The notes: a model not told the origin generated them from the letters alone. A stretch of 64,000 nt of DNA from GCA-2746605 sp963704835 (GCA_963704835.1 CAVPHW010000003.1:372001-436000); one strand, 5' to 3'; positions 27,837 to 37,265 are shown, numbered from the stretch's first letter. Numbers and translations: made by a program.

Positions 27837-28142
27837 ATGGGTAGAGTTATATTTTCAATTAGCTATGATATTATACCTGAAAAAAGGACTGAATATTTAG
27901 ATATTGTGCGCGAACTAAAGAATATTATTAAATCTGATGGTTTGGAAAGTTATTCTGTATATGAGCAAAAATCAAAATCAAATGGTTTCCAAGAAATTTA
28001 TATATATAAATCCCAGCAAGCTTGGGAAGATTCTGATGAAGTAGAAAATGAAAGAGTAGATATTTTAATGACTAAACTTTCTGATCTTATTAAAGAAAAA
28101 TCAACACAATACTCAACTCTATTTGAAGTCGATAATAATTAG
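27837..28142 (+). CDS. Small dimeric alpha-beta-barrel-like protein
   Basis: A 101-residue cytoplasmic protein with the beta-alpha-beta-beta-alpha-beta pattern of the dimeric alpha-beta-barrel superfamily: VIFSISYDIIPEKRTEYLDIVREL, SYSVYEQKSKSNGFQEIYIYKSQQAWEDS, and a final STLFEV strand. ABM monooxygenases and NIPSNAP-like proteins share this fold, but no catalytic residue identifies a reaction. GGGG-rich leader bases (CAATGGGGAATTAA) precede the ATG. It lies between dapF and a PHP-family phosphoesterase, on the same strand. Confidence 0.5.
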   Translation: MGRVIFSISYDIIPEKRTEYLDIVRELKNIIKSDGLESYSVYEQKSKSNGFQEIYIYKSQQAWEDSDEVENERVDILMTKLSDLIKEKSTQYSTLFEVDNN

Positions 28143-28169
28143 TAATTCAAAACAAAAAAGATTATCGTA

Positions 28170-29213
28170 ATGTATGAATACGTCGGCGCAATACACATGC
28201 ATTCAAAGTTTTCAGACGGTTCTGGAGATCCTGAAAAAATTGCACAAATAGCCGACGAAGTTGGACTTGATTTTATTGTTCTCACAGATCACAATACACT
28301 TCGTGCCCTCCACGAAGGTTATGAAAAATGGTATGGTCAAACTTTACTTTTAGTTGGGTGTGAACTCAACGATAAAGTAAATAAAAATCATTATTTAGCC
28401 ATGAATATTTCCGAAACATTTTCCACCCGACAATCAGCAAAAGAATATGTTCAAAAAGTAAAAGATGCCGGCGGAATTGGTTTTATTGCTCATCCACACG
28501 AACAAAGAGATTCTATGAGTGAGCATCCTCCTTATCCTTGGACCGATTGGGATGCTGGTGAATTTACAGGCATTGAAATTTGGAATCATATGTCGGAGTG
28601 GATGGAAGGATTAACGGAACAAAATAAGTATAATCACTTTGTTCACCCTTTAAGATCTGTAATTGGACCTCCACAAAAGACATTGCAAAAATGGGATGAA
28701 TTAAATAAAACCAGAAAAGTTGTTGGTATTGGGGGAATTGACGCTCATGCCCATAAAGTAAATGTTTTAGGTTTTGTTGAGGTCGAAGTTTTTCCTTATA
28801 AAGTGCTATTTAAATCTGTTAGAACACATATTCTTGTTGATAAAAAAATAAAAGGAAAGAATATTTTAGTTTCTAATTCCAAGCAAATGATTTATGAAAG
28901 TTTGGAAAAAGGAAATTGTTTTGTCTCAAATTTTTACCACGGAGATGCAAGGGGATTTAGATTTTTTGCTCAAGTTGGAAACAAGCATTATCAGATGGGT
29001 GAAACAATTAAAAATGCTGGAAAAATTAGTTTTAGAGCAATAATTCCAGGAATAAATGCAAAAATCAATTTAATACATAATGGTAAAAAAATTAGCTCCA
29101 TTGAAAATAATGAAGGAAATTTTATTGTAGATAAAGCCGGCCAATATAGAGTAGAAGTTTACGTTAAAAATATGGCATGGATATTTTCTAATCATATTAG
29201 GATTGAAAACTAA
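28170..29213 (+). CDS. PHP-domain metal-dependent phosphoesterase
   Basis: A 347-residue protein with a PHP domain at its start: HMHSKFSDGSGDP (metal ligands H-x-H and D), then IVLTDHNTL, GCELND, and IAHPHEQR. A final H-containing IGGIDAHAH near residue 192 completes the site. The C-terminal 120 residues form a beta-rich domain (FRAIIPGINAKINLIHNGKKI), as seen in PHP proteins acting on sugar phosphates or small phosphoesters. The actual substrate is unknown. There is no signal peptide. It starts 27 bases after the small barrel gene. Confidence 0.8.
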   Translation: MYEYVGAIHMHSKFSDGSGDPEKIAQIADEVGLDFIVLTDHNTLRALHEGYEKWYGQTLLLVGCELNDKVNKNHYLAMNISETFSTRQSAKEYVQKVKDAGGIGFIAHPHEQRDSMSEHPPYPWTDWDAGEFTGIEIWNHMSEWMEGLTEQNKYNHFVHPLRSVIGPPQKTLQKWDELNKTRKVVGIGGIDAHAHKVNVLGFVEVEVFPYKVLFKSVRTHILVDKKIKGKNILVSNSKQMIYESLEKGNCFVSNFYHGDARGFRFFAQVGNKHYQMGETIKNAGKISFRAIIPGINAKINLIHNGKKISSIENNEGNFIVDKAGQYRVEVYVKNMAWIFSNHIRIEN

Positions 29214-29264
29214 TATTTATTATTTTTCTCGTTCAATTTGAATTACAATTAAACTAAAGAGATT

Positions 29265-29948
29265 ATGATAGGTAAAAAGAAAAAACTCAGCAAAAAAGAG
29301 CTTCAAGAAGATCAACTTGTTACAAGTTTTTATAAAACACAAGAATTTTTTGGAGAGAACAAACAAAATTTAATGATTGTTGGTGGTGTAATTGCAGTAA
29401 TTATACTAGCAATATTTTGGTATAATAGTAAAATAGAGAATGATAACCTACAAGCAGCAAACCAATTAACAAAAGTTATACCTTTCTACGAAATGGGACA
29501 ATTTCAAAAAGCTATTGATGGAGAACCAGGCACTAACATTAATGGTTTGGCTTCTATTGTGGATAATTATTCCAGTACAGATCAAGGTGAAATTGCAAAA
29601 ATTTATTTAGCAAATTCATATTATTCAATTGGTAATTATGAAAAAGCATTAGAGTTTTATTCAGATTATTCCGGAAAGAGTGATTTACATAAAGCAAGTG
29701 CTCTAGCTGGTGAAGCATCTTGTTACGAGCAATTGGGTAATTTTGATAAAGCTGCAAGTCTTTATAATAAAGCTGCAACCGCAATTAATATTGATTCTCA
29801 AGCAGCTGAATTTATGGTTAGTGCAGGAAGGAATTACTTGAGTTCAAACGATACTGAGAGCGCAAAAAAGTTATTTGAGAAAGTTAAAAAAGAATATAAA
29901 AACACTACAGCGGCTAGAGAGGTTGATAAATATCTTTCTCAGCTTTAA
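29265..29948 (+). CDS. Membrane-anchored TPR protein (YfgM/TPR_21-like)
   Basis: A 227-residue protein with a lysine-rich N-terminus, one membrane helix (LMIVGGVIAVIILAIFWY, about residues 36-53) and periplasmic TPR-like repeats to the end (AKIYLANSYYSIGNYEKALEFY, then YEQLGNFDKAASLYNKA). The layout matches YfgM, a SecYEG-associated ancillary factor, but the family is broad. It lies 39 bases upstream of efp. Confidence 0.7.
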   Translation: MIGKKKKLSKKELQEDQLVTSFYKTQEFFGENKQNLMIVGGVIAVIILAIFWYNSKIENDNLQAANQLTKVIPFYEMGQFQKAIDGEPGTNINGLASIVDNYSSTDQGEIAKIYLANSYYSIGNYEKALEFYSDYSGKSDLHKASALAGEASCYEQLGNFDKAASLYNKAATAINIDSQAAEFMVSAGRNYLSSNDTESAKKLFEKVKKEYKNTTAAREVDKYLSQL

Positions 29949-29987
29949 AAATTAATTCATTCATTTTAACAAATAATATTATATTTT

Positions 29988-30554
29988 ATGGCAGATACGT
30001 CAGATTTTAGAAATGGCTTAATTATTAAGTTTAAAAATGATCTATATACAATTATTGATTTTCAACATGTTAAGCCAGGTAAAGGCGGAGCATTTGTTAG
30101 AAGTACTCTAAAAAATATCAGAACGGGCAAGGTTTTAGATAATACATTCCGGTCGGGCGAAGGAATTGAAACCGTAAGAGTTGAACGCCGAAAGTACCAA
30201 TATCTTTTTAGAGAATCAAATGGTTTGGTGTTAATGGATAATGATACTTACGAACAGATTCCGGTTTCAGAAGAATTATTTGGTGGCGGTGAACAATATC
30301 TTAAAGAAGGTGAAGAAGTTGAGTTATTATTGGATGAAAATGATAAGGTGATTACAGTTGAAATTCCCTTGTTTGTGCAATTAAAAGTAATTGAAACTGA
30401 TCCAGGCTTTAGAGGTAACACAGCAACAAATGCAATGAAACCTGCTAAATTAGAAACTGGGGTTTCTATCAATGTTCCTCTATTTATCGAGGAAAATGAT
30501 GTTCTTAGAGTTGATACAAGGTCAGGTCAGTACATGGAAAGAATTAAAAACTAA
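29988..30554 (+). CDS. efp: Elongation factor P
   Basis: A 188-residue factor that enters the ribosomal E site and relieves stalling at proline runs. The KPGKGGAF loop carries K32 at the position modified in E. coli (K34). Three beta-barrel domains are recognisable, with the final GFRGNTATNAMKPAKLETG and the end VDTRSGQYMERI. The length is standard. accB starts 9 bases downstream, an arrangement common in bacteria. No epmA or epmB gene for beta-lysylation is in view. Confidence 0.96.
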   Translation: MADTSDFRNGLIIKFKNDLYTIIDFQHVKPGKGGAFVRSTLKNIRTGKVLDNTFRSGEGIETVRVERRKYQYLFRESNGLVLMDNDTYEQIPVSEELFGGGEQYLKEGEEVELLLDENDKVITVEIPLFVQLKVIETDPGFRGNTATNAMKPAKLETGVSINVPLFIEENDVLRVDTRSGQYMERIKN

Positions 30555-30563
30555 GAGAGTGAT

Positions 30564-31034
30564 ATGGACTTAAATGAAATTAAAAAACTAATCAAAGTTT
30601 TTGAAAACAGTAATGTTTCAGAATTATCTATTAAAGAAGGTGAATTAAAAATTCGACTTTCAAAAAATGGTTCGTCAAACTCCTCTAATTTTGTTCAACA
30701 TTCTGTACCATTTCAAAATGCTAGCGTTCTGAATAAAACTGAAACTATTGCTGCAGAACCAAAATCTGAAGATAAACAGCCTATAAAGGATAACCATCAT
30801 ATAATCAAATCACCAATTGTAGGAACTTTTTATAGAGCACCAGCTCCTGATGCTGATCAATATGTAAAAGTTGGTGATCAAGTTAATTCTGGTAGCGTTC
30901 TTTGTATAGTTGAAGCCATGAAATTAATGAACGAAATTGAGTGTGATGTTGATGGTGTACTTGTTCAAGTTTTAGTTGAAGATGGTAGTCCAGTCGAGTA
31001 TAACCAACCATTATTTAAAATCGAAAAGAGTTAA
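30564..31034 (+). CDS. accB: Acetyl-CoA carboxylase biotin carboxyl carrier protein
   Basis: A 156-residue carrier of the acetyl-CoA carboxylase complex. The biotinylated lysine is K120 in VEAMKLMNEI. A Ser/Asn-rich linker (about 35-78) separates the N-terminal part from the biotinyl domain, which begins at IKSPIVGTFYRAPAPDA and has the thumb residues found in AccB. The GAGAGTGAT leader gives a good binding site. accC follows 19 bases later. Confidence 0.95.
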   Translation: MDLNEIKKLIKVFENSNVSELSIKEGELKIRLSKNGSSNSSNFVQHSVPFQNASVLNKTETIAAEPKSEDKQPIKDNHHIIKSPIVGTFYRAPAPDADQYVKVGDQVNSGSVLCIVEAMKLMNEIECDVDGVLVQVLVEDGSPVEYNQPLFKIEKS

Positions 31035-31053
31035 TTAATTTAGGAGTACTCTT

Positions 31054-32391
31054 TTGTTCAAAAAAATCCTTATTGCAAATAGAGGTGAAATAGCTTTAAG
31101 AGTTATTCGAACATGTAAGGAATTAGGAATTCCTACTGTTGCTGTTTATTCTGAAGTTGATAGAGATTCTTTGCATGTTGTTTTTGCTGATGAAGCTGTA
31201 TGCATAGGTCCAGCTGCATCTAAAGACAGTTATCTAAAAATACCTAGTATAATTTCTGCCGCTCAAGTTACCGGAGCAGATGCTATACATCCTGGATACG
31301 GATTTCTTGCTGAAAACGCTGAGTTTTCTGAAATTTGTGCTGAAGCCAATATTAAATTTATTGGACCTTCACCAGATATGATTGAAAAAATGGGGGATAA
31401 GGCTTTTGCAAAAACAACCATGAGGAATTGTGGTGTTCCAGTTGTGCCAGGAAGTGATGGTGCAGTTAACAGTGTTGAAGAAGCTATTGAAATAGCCAAG
31501 GAAGTTGGGTATCCTTTAATGCTTAAAGCATCCGCAGGTGGTGGTGGCAAAGGAATGCGAATTGTTTTTAAAGAAGATGAAATGAAAAAAGCATTTCAAA
31601 CTGCTAGCAATGAAGCATTAGCTGCGTTTAATAATGGTGAACTATATTTAGAAAAATTTATTGAAAATCCGCATCATGTAGAAATACAGGTTATTGGTGA
31701 TCAATTCGGAAATGTTTATCAGTATGGTGAAAGAGATTGTACTATTCAAAGAAGACATCAAAAGTTAATTGAAGAAACCCCAAGCCCATGTATAACTGAT
31801 GAAACTAGAAAGAAAATGGCTGCAGCTGCTATTCTAGGAGCTAAATCAGTTAATTATGAAGGTGCGGGTACTATTGAATTCTTGGTCGATAAACATCAAA
31901 ATTTTTATTTTATTGAAATGAACACTAGAATTCAAGTTGAGCATCCTGTTACAGAGATGGTAAACAATATCGATCTAATAAAACAGCAAATCTTAGTTGC
32001 AGCTGGTGAAAAGATAACAGAAATTCCTACCAAACCTATTGGTCATTGCTTCGAATTTAGAATTAATGCAGAAGATCCTGAAAATAACTTTAGACCGTCT
32101 CCTGGCAGAATTGAATATCTTCATTTCCCTGGTGGATTTGGTGTAAGAATAGATTCTCATGTTTATAATCATTATTCAGTTCCTCCTAACTACGATTCCT
32201 TAATTGCAAAATTAATTGTTTGGGGAATGGATAGAGATCATGCTATCAAAAGAGCAATTAGAGCTTTTGAAGAATTTGCTGTTGATGGAATAAAAACTAC
32301 AATTCCATTTCACATGAAGGTTTTAGAACACGAAAAATTTCAACAAGCTGATTATGATACTTCTTTTATAGAAAAATATTTTTTAAAATAA
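31054..32391 (+). CDS. accC: Acetyl-CoA carboxylase, biotin carboxylase subunit
   Basis: A 445-residue ATP-grasp enzyme that carboxylates the biotin on AccB, the first step of fatty acid synthesis. Recognised by KKILIANRGEIALRVIR at the start, the glycine-rich ATP loop SAGGGGKGMRIV, YGERDCTIQRRHQK, and the catalytic FIEMNTRIQVEHPVTE. The length matches the family. The start is TTG at 31054 after AGGAG. accA and accD are not in the window. Confidence 0.97.
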   Translation: MFKKILIANRGEIALRVIRTCKELGIPTVAVYSEVDRDSLHVVFADEAVCIGPAASKDSYLKIPSIISAAQVTGADAIHPGYGFLAENAEFSEICAEANIKFIGPSPDMIEKMGDKAFAKTTMRNCGVPVVPGSDGAVNSVEEAIEIAKEVGYPLMLKASAGGGGKGMRIVFKEDEMKKAFQTASNEALAAFNNGELYLEKFIENPHHVEIQVIGDQFGNVYQYGERDCTIQRRHQKLIEETPSPCITDETRKKMAAAAILGAKSVNYEGAGTIEFLVDKHQNFYFIEMNTRIQVEHPVTEMVNNIDLIKQQILVAAGEKITEIPTKPIGHCFEFRINAEDPENNFRPSPGRIEYLHFPGGFGVRIDSHVYNHYSVPPNYDSLIAKLIVWGMDRDHAIKRAIRAFEEFAVDGIKTTIPFHMKVLEHEKFQQADYDTSFIEKYFLK

Positions 32392-32410
32392 ATTATTATT
32401 CGAGGTTTAA

Positions 32411-32791
32411 ATGAACGTACCAGCAGAATTAAAGTATACTAAAGATCACGAATGGATAAAAGTTGATGGAAACGCTGCCACTATTGGGATTACTGAGTTT
32501 GCACAAGGTGAACTTGGGGATATTGTGTTTGTTGATATTAATTCAGATTTAACTGAAATTACTTTGGGGAACCCTTTCGGAACAATTGAAGCCGTTAAAA
32601 CTGTAAGTGATTTATTTGCACCCTGTAATGGAAAAGTTTTAGAAATTAATTCAAAATTAGAAGATCAACCTGAATTGATAAACAATGATCCTTATGGAGA
32701 AGGCTGGATTATAAAGATTGAATTAAGTTCGCTACAAGAATTAGAAGTTCTTCTTGATAGCACAAGTTATCAAACTCAAATTACTGCTTAA
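32411..32791 (+). CDS. gcvH: Glycine cleavage system H protein
   Basis: A 126-residue lipoyl carrier of the glycine cleavage complex. The lipoylated lysine is K63 in GTIEAVKTVSDL. The typical opening KYTKDHEWIKVDG and the TEFAQGELGDIVFVD strand are present. No gcvT or gcvP lies nearby. The gene is 19 bases after accC and before a strong terminator, so it ends the efp-accB-accC-gcvH transcript. Confidence 0.96.
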   Translation: MNVPAELKYTKDHEWIKVDGNAATIGITEFAQGELGDIVFVDINSDLTEITLGNPFGTIEAVKTVSDLFAPCNGKVLEINSKLEDQPELINNDPYGEGWIIKIELSSLQELEVLLDSTSYQTQITA

Positions 32792-32801
32792 ATTTTTCTA
32801 A

Positions 32802-32843
32802 AGCCGAATTGTAGAATACCTCTATGATTCGGCTCTTTTTTTT
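32802..32843 (+). terminator. Terminator after gcvH
   Basis: AGCCGAAT (32802-32809) and ATTCGGCT (32827-32834) form a perfect stem, followed by a T run reaching 32843. It closes the efp-acc-gcvH group just before guaA. Confidence 0.9.
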
Positions 32844-32860
32844 ACATATAAAATTATTTT

Positions 32861-34402
32861 ATGCAACCTCATAATACAATTCTAGTTTTAGACTTTGGCT
32901 CACAATATACTCAACTCATTGCAAGAAGAATTAGGGAGCAAAAGGTAAGATCCGTAATCTATCCTTATTTCACTTCTTTGGATAAAATTAAAGAGCTTAA
33001 TCCATTGGGAATTATTCTATCCGGCGGACCGACTAGTGTGTATGATGAGGGATCTCCCAAGATTGATTCTGAGTTATTTAGTTTGGGTGTTCCCATTCTT
33101 GGAATTTGTTATGGGATGCAACTCATAACAACCAATTTTAATGGTAAGGTGGAACCAGCTCAAAATAGAGAGTATGGCAAAGCTCAGATTGAATTAATTG
33201 GCAAAAGTGAGATTCTCAAAAATGTACAAAATAATTCTGTAGTATGGATGAGCCACGGTGATTTTATAACTAAAATTCCCGATGGATTTAGTGTTGACTC
33301 CAAAACTGAAAACTCACCGATCTGTTCTTTTTCTAATTCCGAAAAAAAAATATATGCTCTTCAATTCCACCCTGAGGTGGCGCATACTGAAAATGGAAAA
33401 CAAATTATAAGTAATTTTTTATTTGATATTTGTAATTGCAATCCAGATTGGACTCCTGAAAACTTTGTTGAAGAAAAAATTGAGTCTATCCAAAATTTAG
33501 TAAAAGATTCAAAAGTAATTTGCGCTTTAAGCGGCGGAGTTGATTCTTCAGTTGCAGCCATTTTGATGCATAAAGCAATTGGAGAAAACTTAATTTGTGT
33601 TCATGTAGATAATGGGCTTATGCGTAAAAATGAAAGTGAGAATGTTGTTGAGCTGTTTGAACAAAATTATGATTTACATATCATTCATGTTGATGCATCA
33701 ACGGAGTTTTTAGATAATCTGAAAGGGGTTTCTGATCCCGAAGAAAAACGTAAAATTATTGGTAATACTTTTATTAAAGTTTTTGAAAGAGAATCTGAAA
33801 AATTTGAGAATGCAAAATTTTTAGTTCAAGGGACACTTTATCCAGATGTAATTGAATCTGCTTCCACAGGGACCGCTTCACATAAAATTAAAACTCATCA
33901 TAATGTTGGTGGATTGCCAGAGAAAATGAATCTTAAATTAATCGAACCATTTAGAGAGTTATTTAAGGATGAAGTTCGTGAAATTGGTGAATTGCTGGGC
34001 TTGCCGCACGAATTTGTTTATCGACATCCTTTCCCGGGTCCAGGTTTGGCAGTTAGAGTATTAGGCGAAGTAACACCTGAGAAAGTGAATCTCTTAAAAG
34101 ATGCTGATAAGATATTTGTTGATGAATTAAAAAGGTTTGAAATTTATTATAAAATCTGGCAAGCCTTTGTTGTTCTTCTGCCTGTGCAAGCAGTTGGTGT
34201 TATGGGCGATGCACGGACTTATGAATCTGTCGTTGTCTTAAGAGCTGTAACATCAAGCGATGGAATGACGGCCGACTGGTATAAATTTGACCACTCCTTC
34301 TTAGAGCATGTATCGAATAAAATAATTAGAGAAGTTTCTGGTGTTAATAGAGTAGTGTATGATATTAGCTCTAAACCTCCTTCCACAATCGAATGGGAAT
34401 AA
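32861..34402 (+). CDS. guaA: GMP synthase (glutamine-hydrolysing)
   Basis: A 513-residue enzyme that aminates XMP to GMP. The N-terminal glutamine amidotransferase domain has C83 in GICYGMQ and the FHPEVAHTE histidine and glutamate near residue 170. The ATP pyrophosphatase domain carries the PP-loop LSGGVDSSVA (about 222-231). The C-terminal dimerisation domain ends KPPSTIEWE, the usual end. radC follows 9 bases after the stop. Confidence 0.97.
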   Translation: MQPHNTILVLDFGSQYTQLIARRIREQKVRSVIYPYFTSLDKIKELNPLGIILSGGPTSVYDEGSPKIDSELFSLGVPILGICYGMQLITTNFNGKVEPAQNREYGKAQIELIGKSEILKNVQNNSVVWMSHGDFITKIPDGFSVDSKTENSPICSFSNSEKKIYALQFHPEVAHTENGKQIISNFLFDICNCNPDWTPENFVEEKIESIQNLVKDSKVICALSGGVDSSVAAILMHKAIGENLICVHVDNGLMRKNESENVVELFEQNYDLHIIHVDASTEFLDNLKGVSDPEEKRKIIGNTFIKVFERESEKFENAKFLVQGTLYPDVIESASTGTASHKIKTHHNVGGLPEKMNLKLIEPFRELFKDEVREIGELLGLPHEFVYRHPFPGPGLAVRVLGEVTPEKVNLLKDADKIFVDELKRFEIYYKIWQAFVVLLPVQAVGVMGDARTYESVVVLRAVTSSDGMTADWYKFDHSFLEHVSNKIIREVSGVNRVVYDISSKPPSTIEWE

Positions 34403-34411
34403 TATTTATCT

Positions 34412-35089
34412 ATGCTTAAAGTTAAGGATCTTCCGATTGATGATAGACCAAGAGAGAAATTGATTTTACGTGGTGCTCAAAGTTTAAGCGATGCCGAATT
34501 GATTGCAATTTTTCTTAGAACCGGTAAAAAAGGTCTCTCCGTTATTGAAGTTGCACAAAAATTATTACAAAATGATAGTCTTGTATCATTAGCGACAAAA
34601 TCTGTTGAGGTGTTTGCTAAATCTGATGGAATTGGAAAGGATAAAGCAGCAACCCTAGTTGCGGTTTTTGAGATTGCACGAAGAATTAAATTTCAAGATA
34701 AGTGGTATTCTAATAAAAAAATTACATCACCTCAGGATTTGGCAGAAATTTTTATTCCCCTTTTGAGAGATGAAATTAAAGAAAAATTTATTGTTGTCTG
34801 CTTGAATACATCAAATCAAATTATTAAATTTGAGATTATTTCAATAGGCAATTTAAATTCAAGCATTGTTCACCCACGGGAAGTATTCAAGGTTGCAATT
34901 GAAAATAATTCAGCAAATATCTTTTTACTACATAATCACCCAAGTGGGAATCCAGAACCAAGTAAAGAAGATATTGCAATTACACAAAGGTTGGTTGAAG
35001 CCGGAAAAATATTTGATATTAACGTATTCGACCATTTAATCATTGCCGGAGATAGTTATACTAGTTTAGTAGAAAAGAGATTTATTTAG
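34412..35089 (+). CDS. radC: RadC family JAB-domain protein
   Basis: A 225-residue protein with an N-terminal helix-hairpin-helix part (LPIDDRPREKLILRGAQSLSDAELIAIFLRTG) and a C-terminal JAB/MPN metalloprotease-like domain with HNHPSGNPEPSKEDI, the JAMM metal site. The name RadC is historical; the role in repair is not proven and the molecular function is unknown. It is co-directional with and 9 bases from guaA. Confidence 0.9.
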   Translation: MLKVKDLPIDDRPREKLILRGAQSLSDAELIAIFLRTGKKGLSVIEVAQKLLQNDSLVSLATKSVEVFAKSDGIGKDKAATLVAVFEIARRIKFQDKWYSNKKITSPQDLAEIFIPLLRDEIKEKFIVVCLNTSNQIIKFEIISIGNLNSSIVHPREVFKVAIENNSANIFLLHNHPSGNPEPSKEDIAITQRLVEAGKIFDINVFDHLIIAGDSYTSLVEKRFI

Positions 35090-35190
35090 TTTTGTCTAAA
35101 AAATTATTATATTACGTTTAATATTATTTAAAACTTACAATTAAGATAATACAAACAAACAAATCATCTTTATAATAGGAGGATTCACAA

Positions 35191-35466
35191 ATGACAAAAA
35201 TCAAAAAACTTCTCACAACTGCACTTTCAGTAGTTTTAGTGGCTGGTTCACTAAGTCTAACTGGCTGTGGTGGTGTTAGTGATGAACAAATGGCAGAGTT
35301 AAACGCTCTTAGGAGTGAGGTTTCTGCTTTAGGTACCGAAGTTAATTCTTTAAAAAGTGAAAAAACAAAACTTGAAAGAGAAATTGCTGAAATGGAAGCA
35401 AAACTTGCTCAATGCGCAAAAGATAAAGAAGCAACTACAAAAAATTTACAAAGTCTAGGATTATAA
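35191..35466 (+). CDS. Small coiled-coil lipoprotein
   Basis: A 91-residue lipoprotein with signal peptide and lipobox LSLTG-C at C26. The remainder is one heptad-like coiled coil (LRSEVSALGTEVNSLKSEKTKLEREIAEME). The shape recalls Lpp-like spacer lipoproteins, but no C-terminal lysine for peptidoglycan linkage is seen (it ends QSLGL). AGGAGG lies before the ATG, a very strong site, so expression is probably high. The LysM-protein gene follows 24 bases later. Confidence 0.82.
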   Translation: MTKIKKLLTTALSVVLVAGSLSLTGCGGVSDEQMAELNALRSEVSALGTEVNSLKSEKTKLEREIAEMEAKLAQCAKDKEATTKNLQSLGL

Positions 35467-35490
35467 TAAGTTTAAAATAAGGAGTAATAA

Positions 35491-36186
35491 ATGAAACATT
35501 ATAAGCATGTTCTTGCTTTAGTAGCTTTGCTAGTATTCTTATCTTCAAGTGTTTTCGCTCAAGAAGAACTTACATCAGAAGAATGGGAAGCTGAAATTGC
35601 AAGATTATCACAAGAAAAAGCTGATCTTTCAGCTGAGTTAGAAAGTTTACAAGCATCTGTTAATAGCTTAAAAGAAAAGAAAAATTCTTTACAAGCTTTT
35701 GAAGATTGCCAAAATGAAATGTATGCACTAGTTGGTGCTTCAGCTAGTGATGTAGAAGATTATAGTGCAAAAGTTAACGCTTTAATGGCTGATATTTCTT
35801 CTAAAAAAATTGAAAAAGCTGCAAGACAAGCTGAATTAGATGCTCTTAAGATGAGTAAATTAAGTGCTTTACCTGCATTCTATGATTTAGTTCATGGTAA
35901 AATGCAAAAAATGCTTGATGCTTGGGTTACAACTCCAACTGAAGTTAATTACACAGTTGTTCGTGGCGATCACCTTTGGGGAATTTCTAAGAAAAAAGAG
36001 CATTATGGTAATGGATTTGCTTGGCCAAAAATTTGGAATGCAAACAGAGACAAAATTAAAAATCCAGATTTAATTTATCCTGCTCAAGTATTTACTGTTC
36101 CTAACTTAACTGAAGAAGAATCAGCTAAATATGATAAATTAAGATCAAATTACAAACCAGCTCCAATGCAAGATCCAGTTCAATAG
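35491..36186 (+). CDS. LysM-domain exported coiled-coil protein
   Basis: A 231-residue protein with a cleavable signal peptide (ending VFAQ), a long coiled coil (about 30-125) and a C-terminal LysM domain (NYTVVRGDHLWGISKKKEHYGN ... NPDLIYPAQVFTVP, about 150-210) that should bind peptidoglycan. With the preceding coiled-coil lipoprotein it looks like a pair tying the outer membrane to the cell wall; this is inferred from domain types and from their common operon. The reading frame is followed by a strong terminator. Confidence 0.85.
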   Translation: MKHYKHVLALVALLVFLSSSVFAQEELTSEEWEAEIARLSQEKADLSAELESLQASVNSLKEKKNSLQAFEDCQNEMYALVGASASDVEDYSAKVNALMADISSKKIEKAARQAELDALKMSKLSALPAFYDLVHGKMQKMLDAWVTTPTEVNYTVVRGDHLWGISKKKEHYGNGFAWPKIWNANRDKIKNPDLIYPAQVFTVPNLTEEESAKYDKLRSNYKPAPMQDPVQ

Positions 36187-36222
36187 GATTAGTTGTTGAT
36201 TAGTTTGTAAATGTCCATTTTT

Positions 36223-36289
36223 AAGGATATTCTGGAAGATAGTGAATATGTTTTATAACATTTCTAAACTTTCAGAATATCCTTTTTTA
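36223..36289 (+). terminator. Long-loop terminator after the LysM gene
   Basis: AAGGATATTCTG (36223-36234) is perfectly complementary to CAGAATATCCTT (36273-36284), with a 38-base loop, and is followed by a T run. The stem is strong enough to close the lipoprotein-LysM transcript. Confidence 0.8.
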
Positions 36290-36308
36290 TTTTGAGGTAT
36301 TTATCACG

Positions 36309-37265
36309 ATTGTTGAAAAAAAAATAATATTAGAAAATGTTGATCTACAAAACCTAATTGGTTTTAATGATGCTAACCTAAAACCGCTTGAAGAAAGGTT
36401 CGCTACATCAATCTCCCTGAGAGGTGATGTTGCAACTCTTAAGGGAAATGAAGATGAAGTTGGTATCATGGAAAAAATCCTAAAAGAGATGATTTATGTG
36501 TTAAATACAACTAATAAATTATCAACTTCGGATGTGTCTACAATAATTGATTTAACTTTAGCTGGCAAGGATATTATAAGTAACGAAGATTATAATTCGA
36601 TTGTACTGTACACAAATAAAAATCCTATTCGTGCTAAAACAGAAACTCAACATTTATATGTTAAAGCAATGAGTGAAAATGATATTTGTTTTGGCATTGG
36701 TCCTGCCGGAACTGGTAAAACTTATTTAGCTGTAGCATTTGCAATTTCTCAATTAAAGAAAGGAGTTGTAAAGAAAATTGTCTTAGCTAGACCAGCGGTT
36801 GAGGCAGGAGAAAGTTTAGGATTCTTGCCCGGAGATTTCAAAGAAAAAATTGATCCTTATTTAAGACCATTGTATGATGCCCTTCAAGACATGCTTCCAA
36901 ACGAACAATTAAAAAACTATTTTGATAGGAATATCATTGAAATAGTTCCTCTGGCATACATGCGTGGAAGAACATTAAATAATTCATATATTATTCTTGA
37001 TGAAGCTCAAAACAGCACTAACTTACAAATGAAAATGTTTTTAACTCGAATTGGTCCCAACTCTAGAGCAATAATAACTGGAGATATTACTCAAGTAGAT
37101 TTGCCAAGGAGTACAAAAAGTGGATTGATTTTAGTTAAGGAGATATTGCAAAATGTAGATGGAGTTTCGTTTGTTTACTTTAATAAAGCTGATGTTGTTA
37201 GGCATAAACTGGTTAAAGACATAATTCATGCCTACGAAAAATTTAATGGTGGAGATGATAAATAA
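36309..37265 (+). CDS. phoH: PhoH family ATPase (PhoL type) with a non-AUG start
   Basis: A PhoH-like P-loop ATPase with Walker A GPAGTGKTYLA and Walker B-type YIILDEAQN. The first in-frame ATG is at 36468 and gives only 265 residues. Upstream the frame stays open and encodes the conserved PhoH N-terminal domain (EKKIILENVDLQNLIGF, then NLKPLEERFATSISLRG). No ATG, GTG or TTG lies in that frame; ATT at 36309, 11 bases after GAGG, is my best start and gives 318 aa, the family length. Alternatively one A is missing from the nine-A run at 36316-36324, which would put a TTG in frame. The role is uncertain; relatives are linked to RNA metabolism. Confidence 0.85.
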   Translation: MVEKKIILENVDLQNLIGFNDANLKPLEERFATSISLRGDVATLKGNEDEVGIMEKILKEMIYVLNTTNKLSTSDVSTIIDLTLAGKDIISNEDYNSIVLYTNKNPIRAKTETQHLYVKAMSENDICFGIGPAGTGKTYLAVAFAISQLKKGVVKKIVLARPAVEAGESLGFLPGDFKEKIDPYLRPLYDALQDMLPNEQLKNYFDRNIIEIVPLAYMRGRTLNNSYIILDEAQNSTNLQMKMFLTRIGPNSRAIITGDITQVDLPRSTKSGLILVKEILQNVDGVSFVYFNKADVVRHKLVKDIIHAYEKFNGGDDK

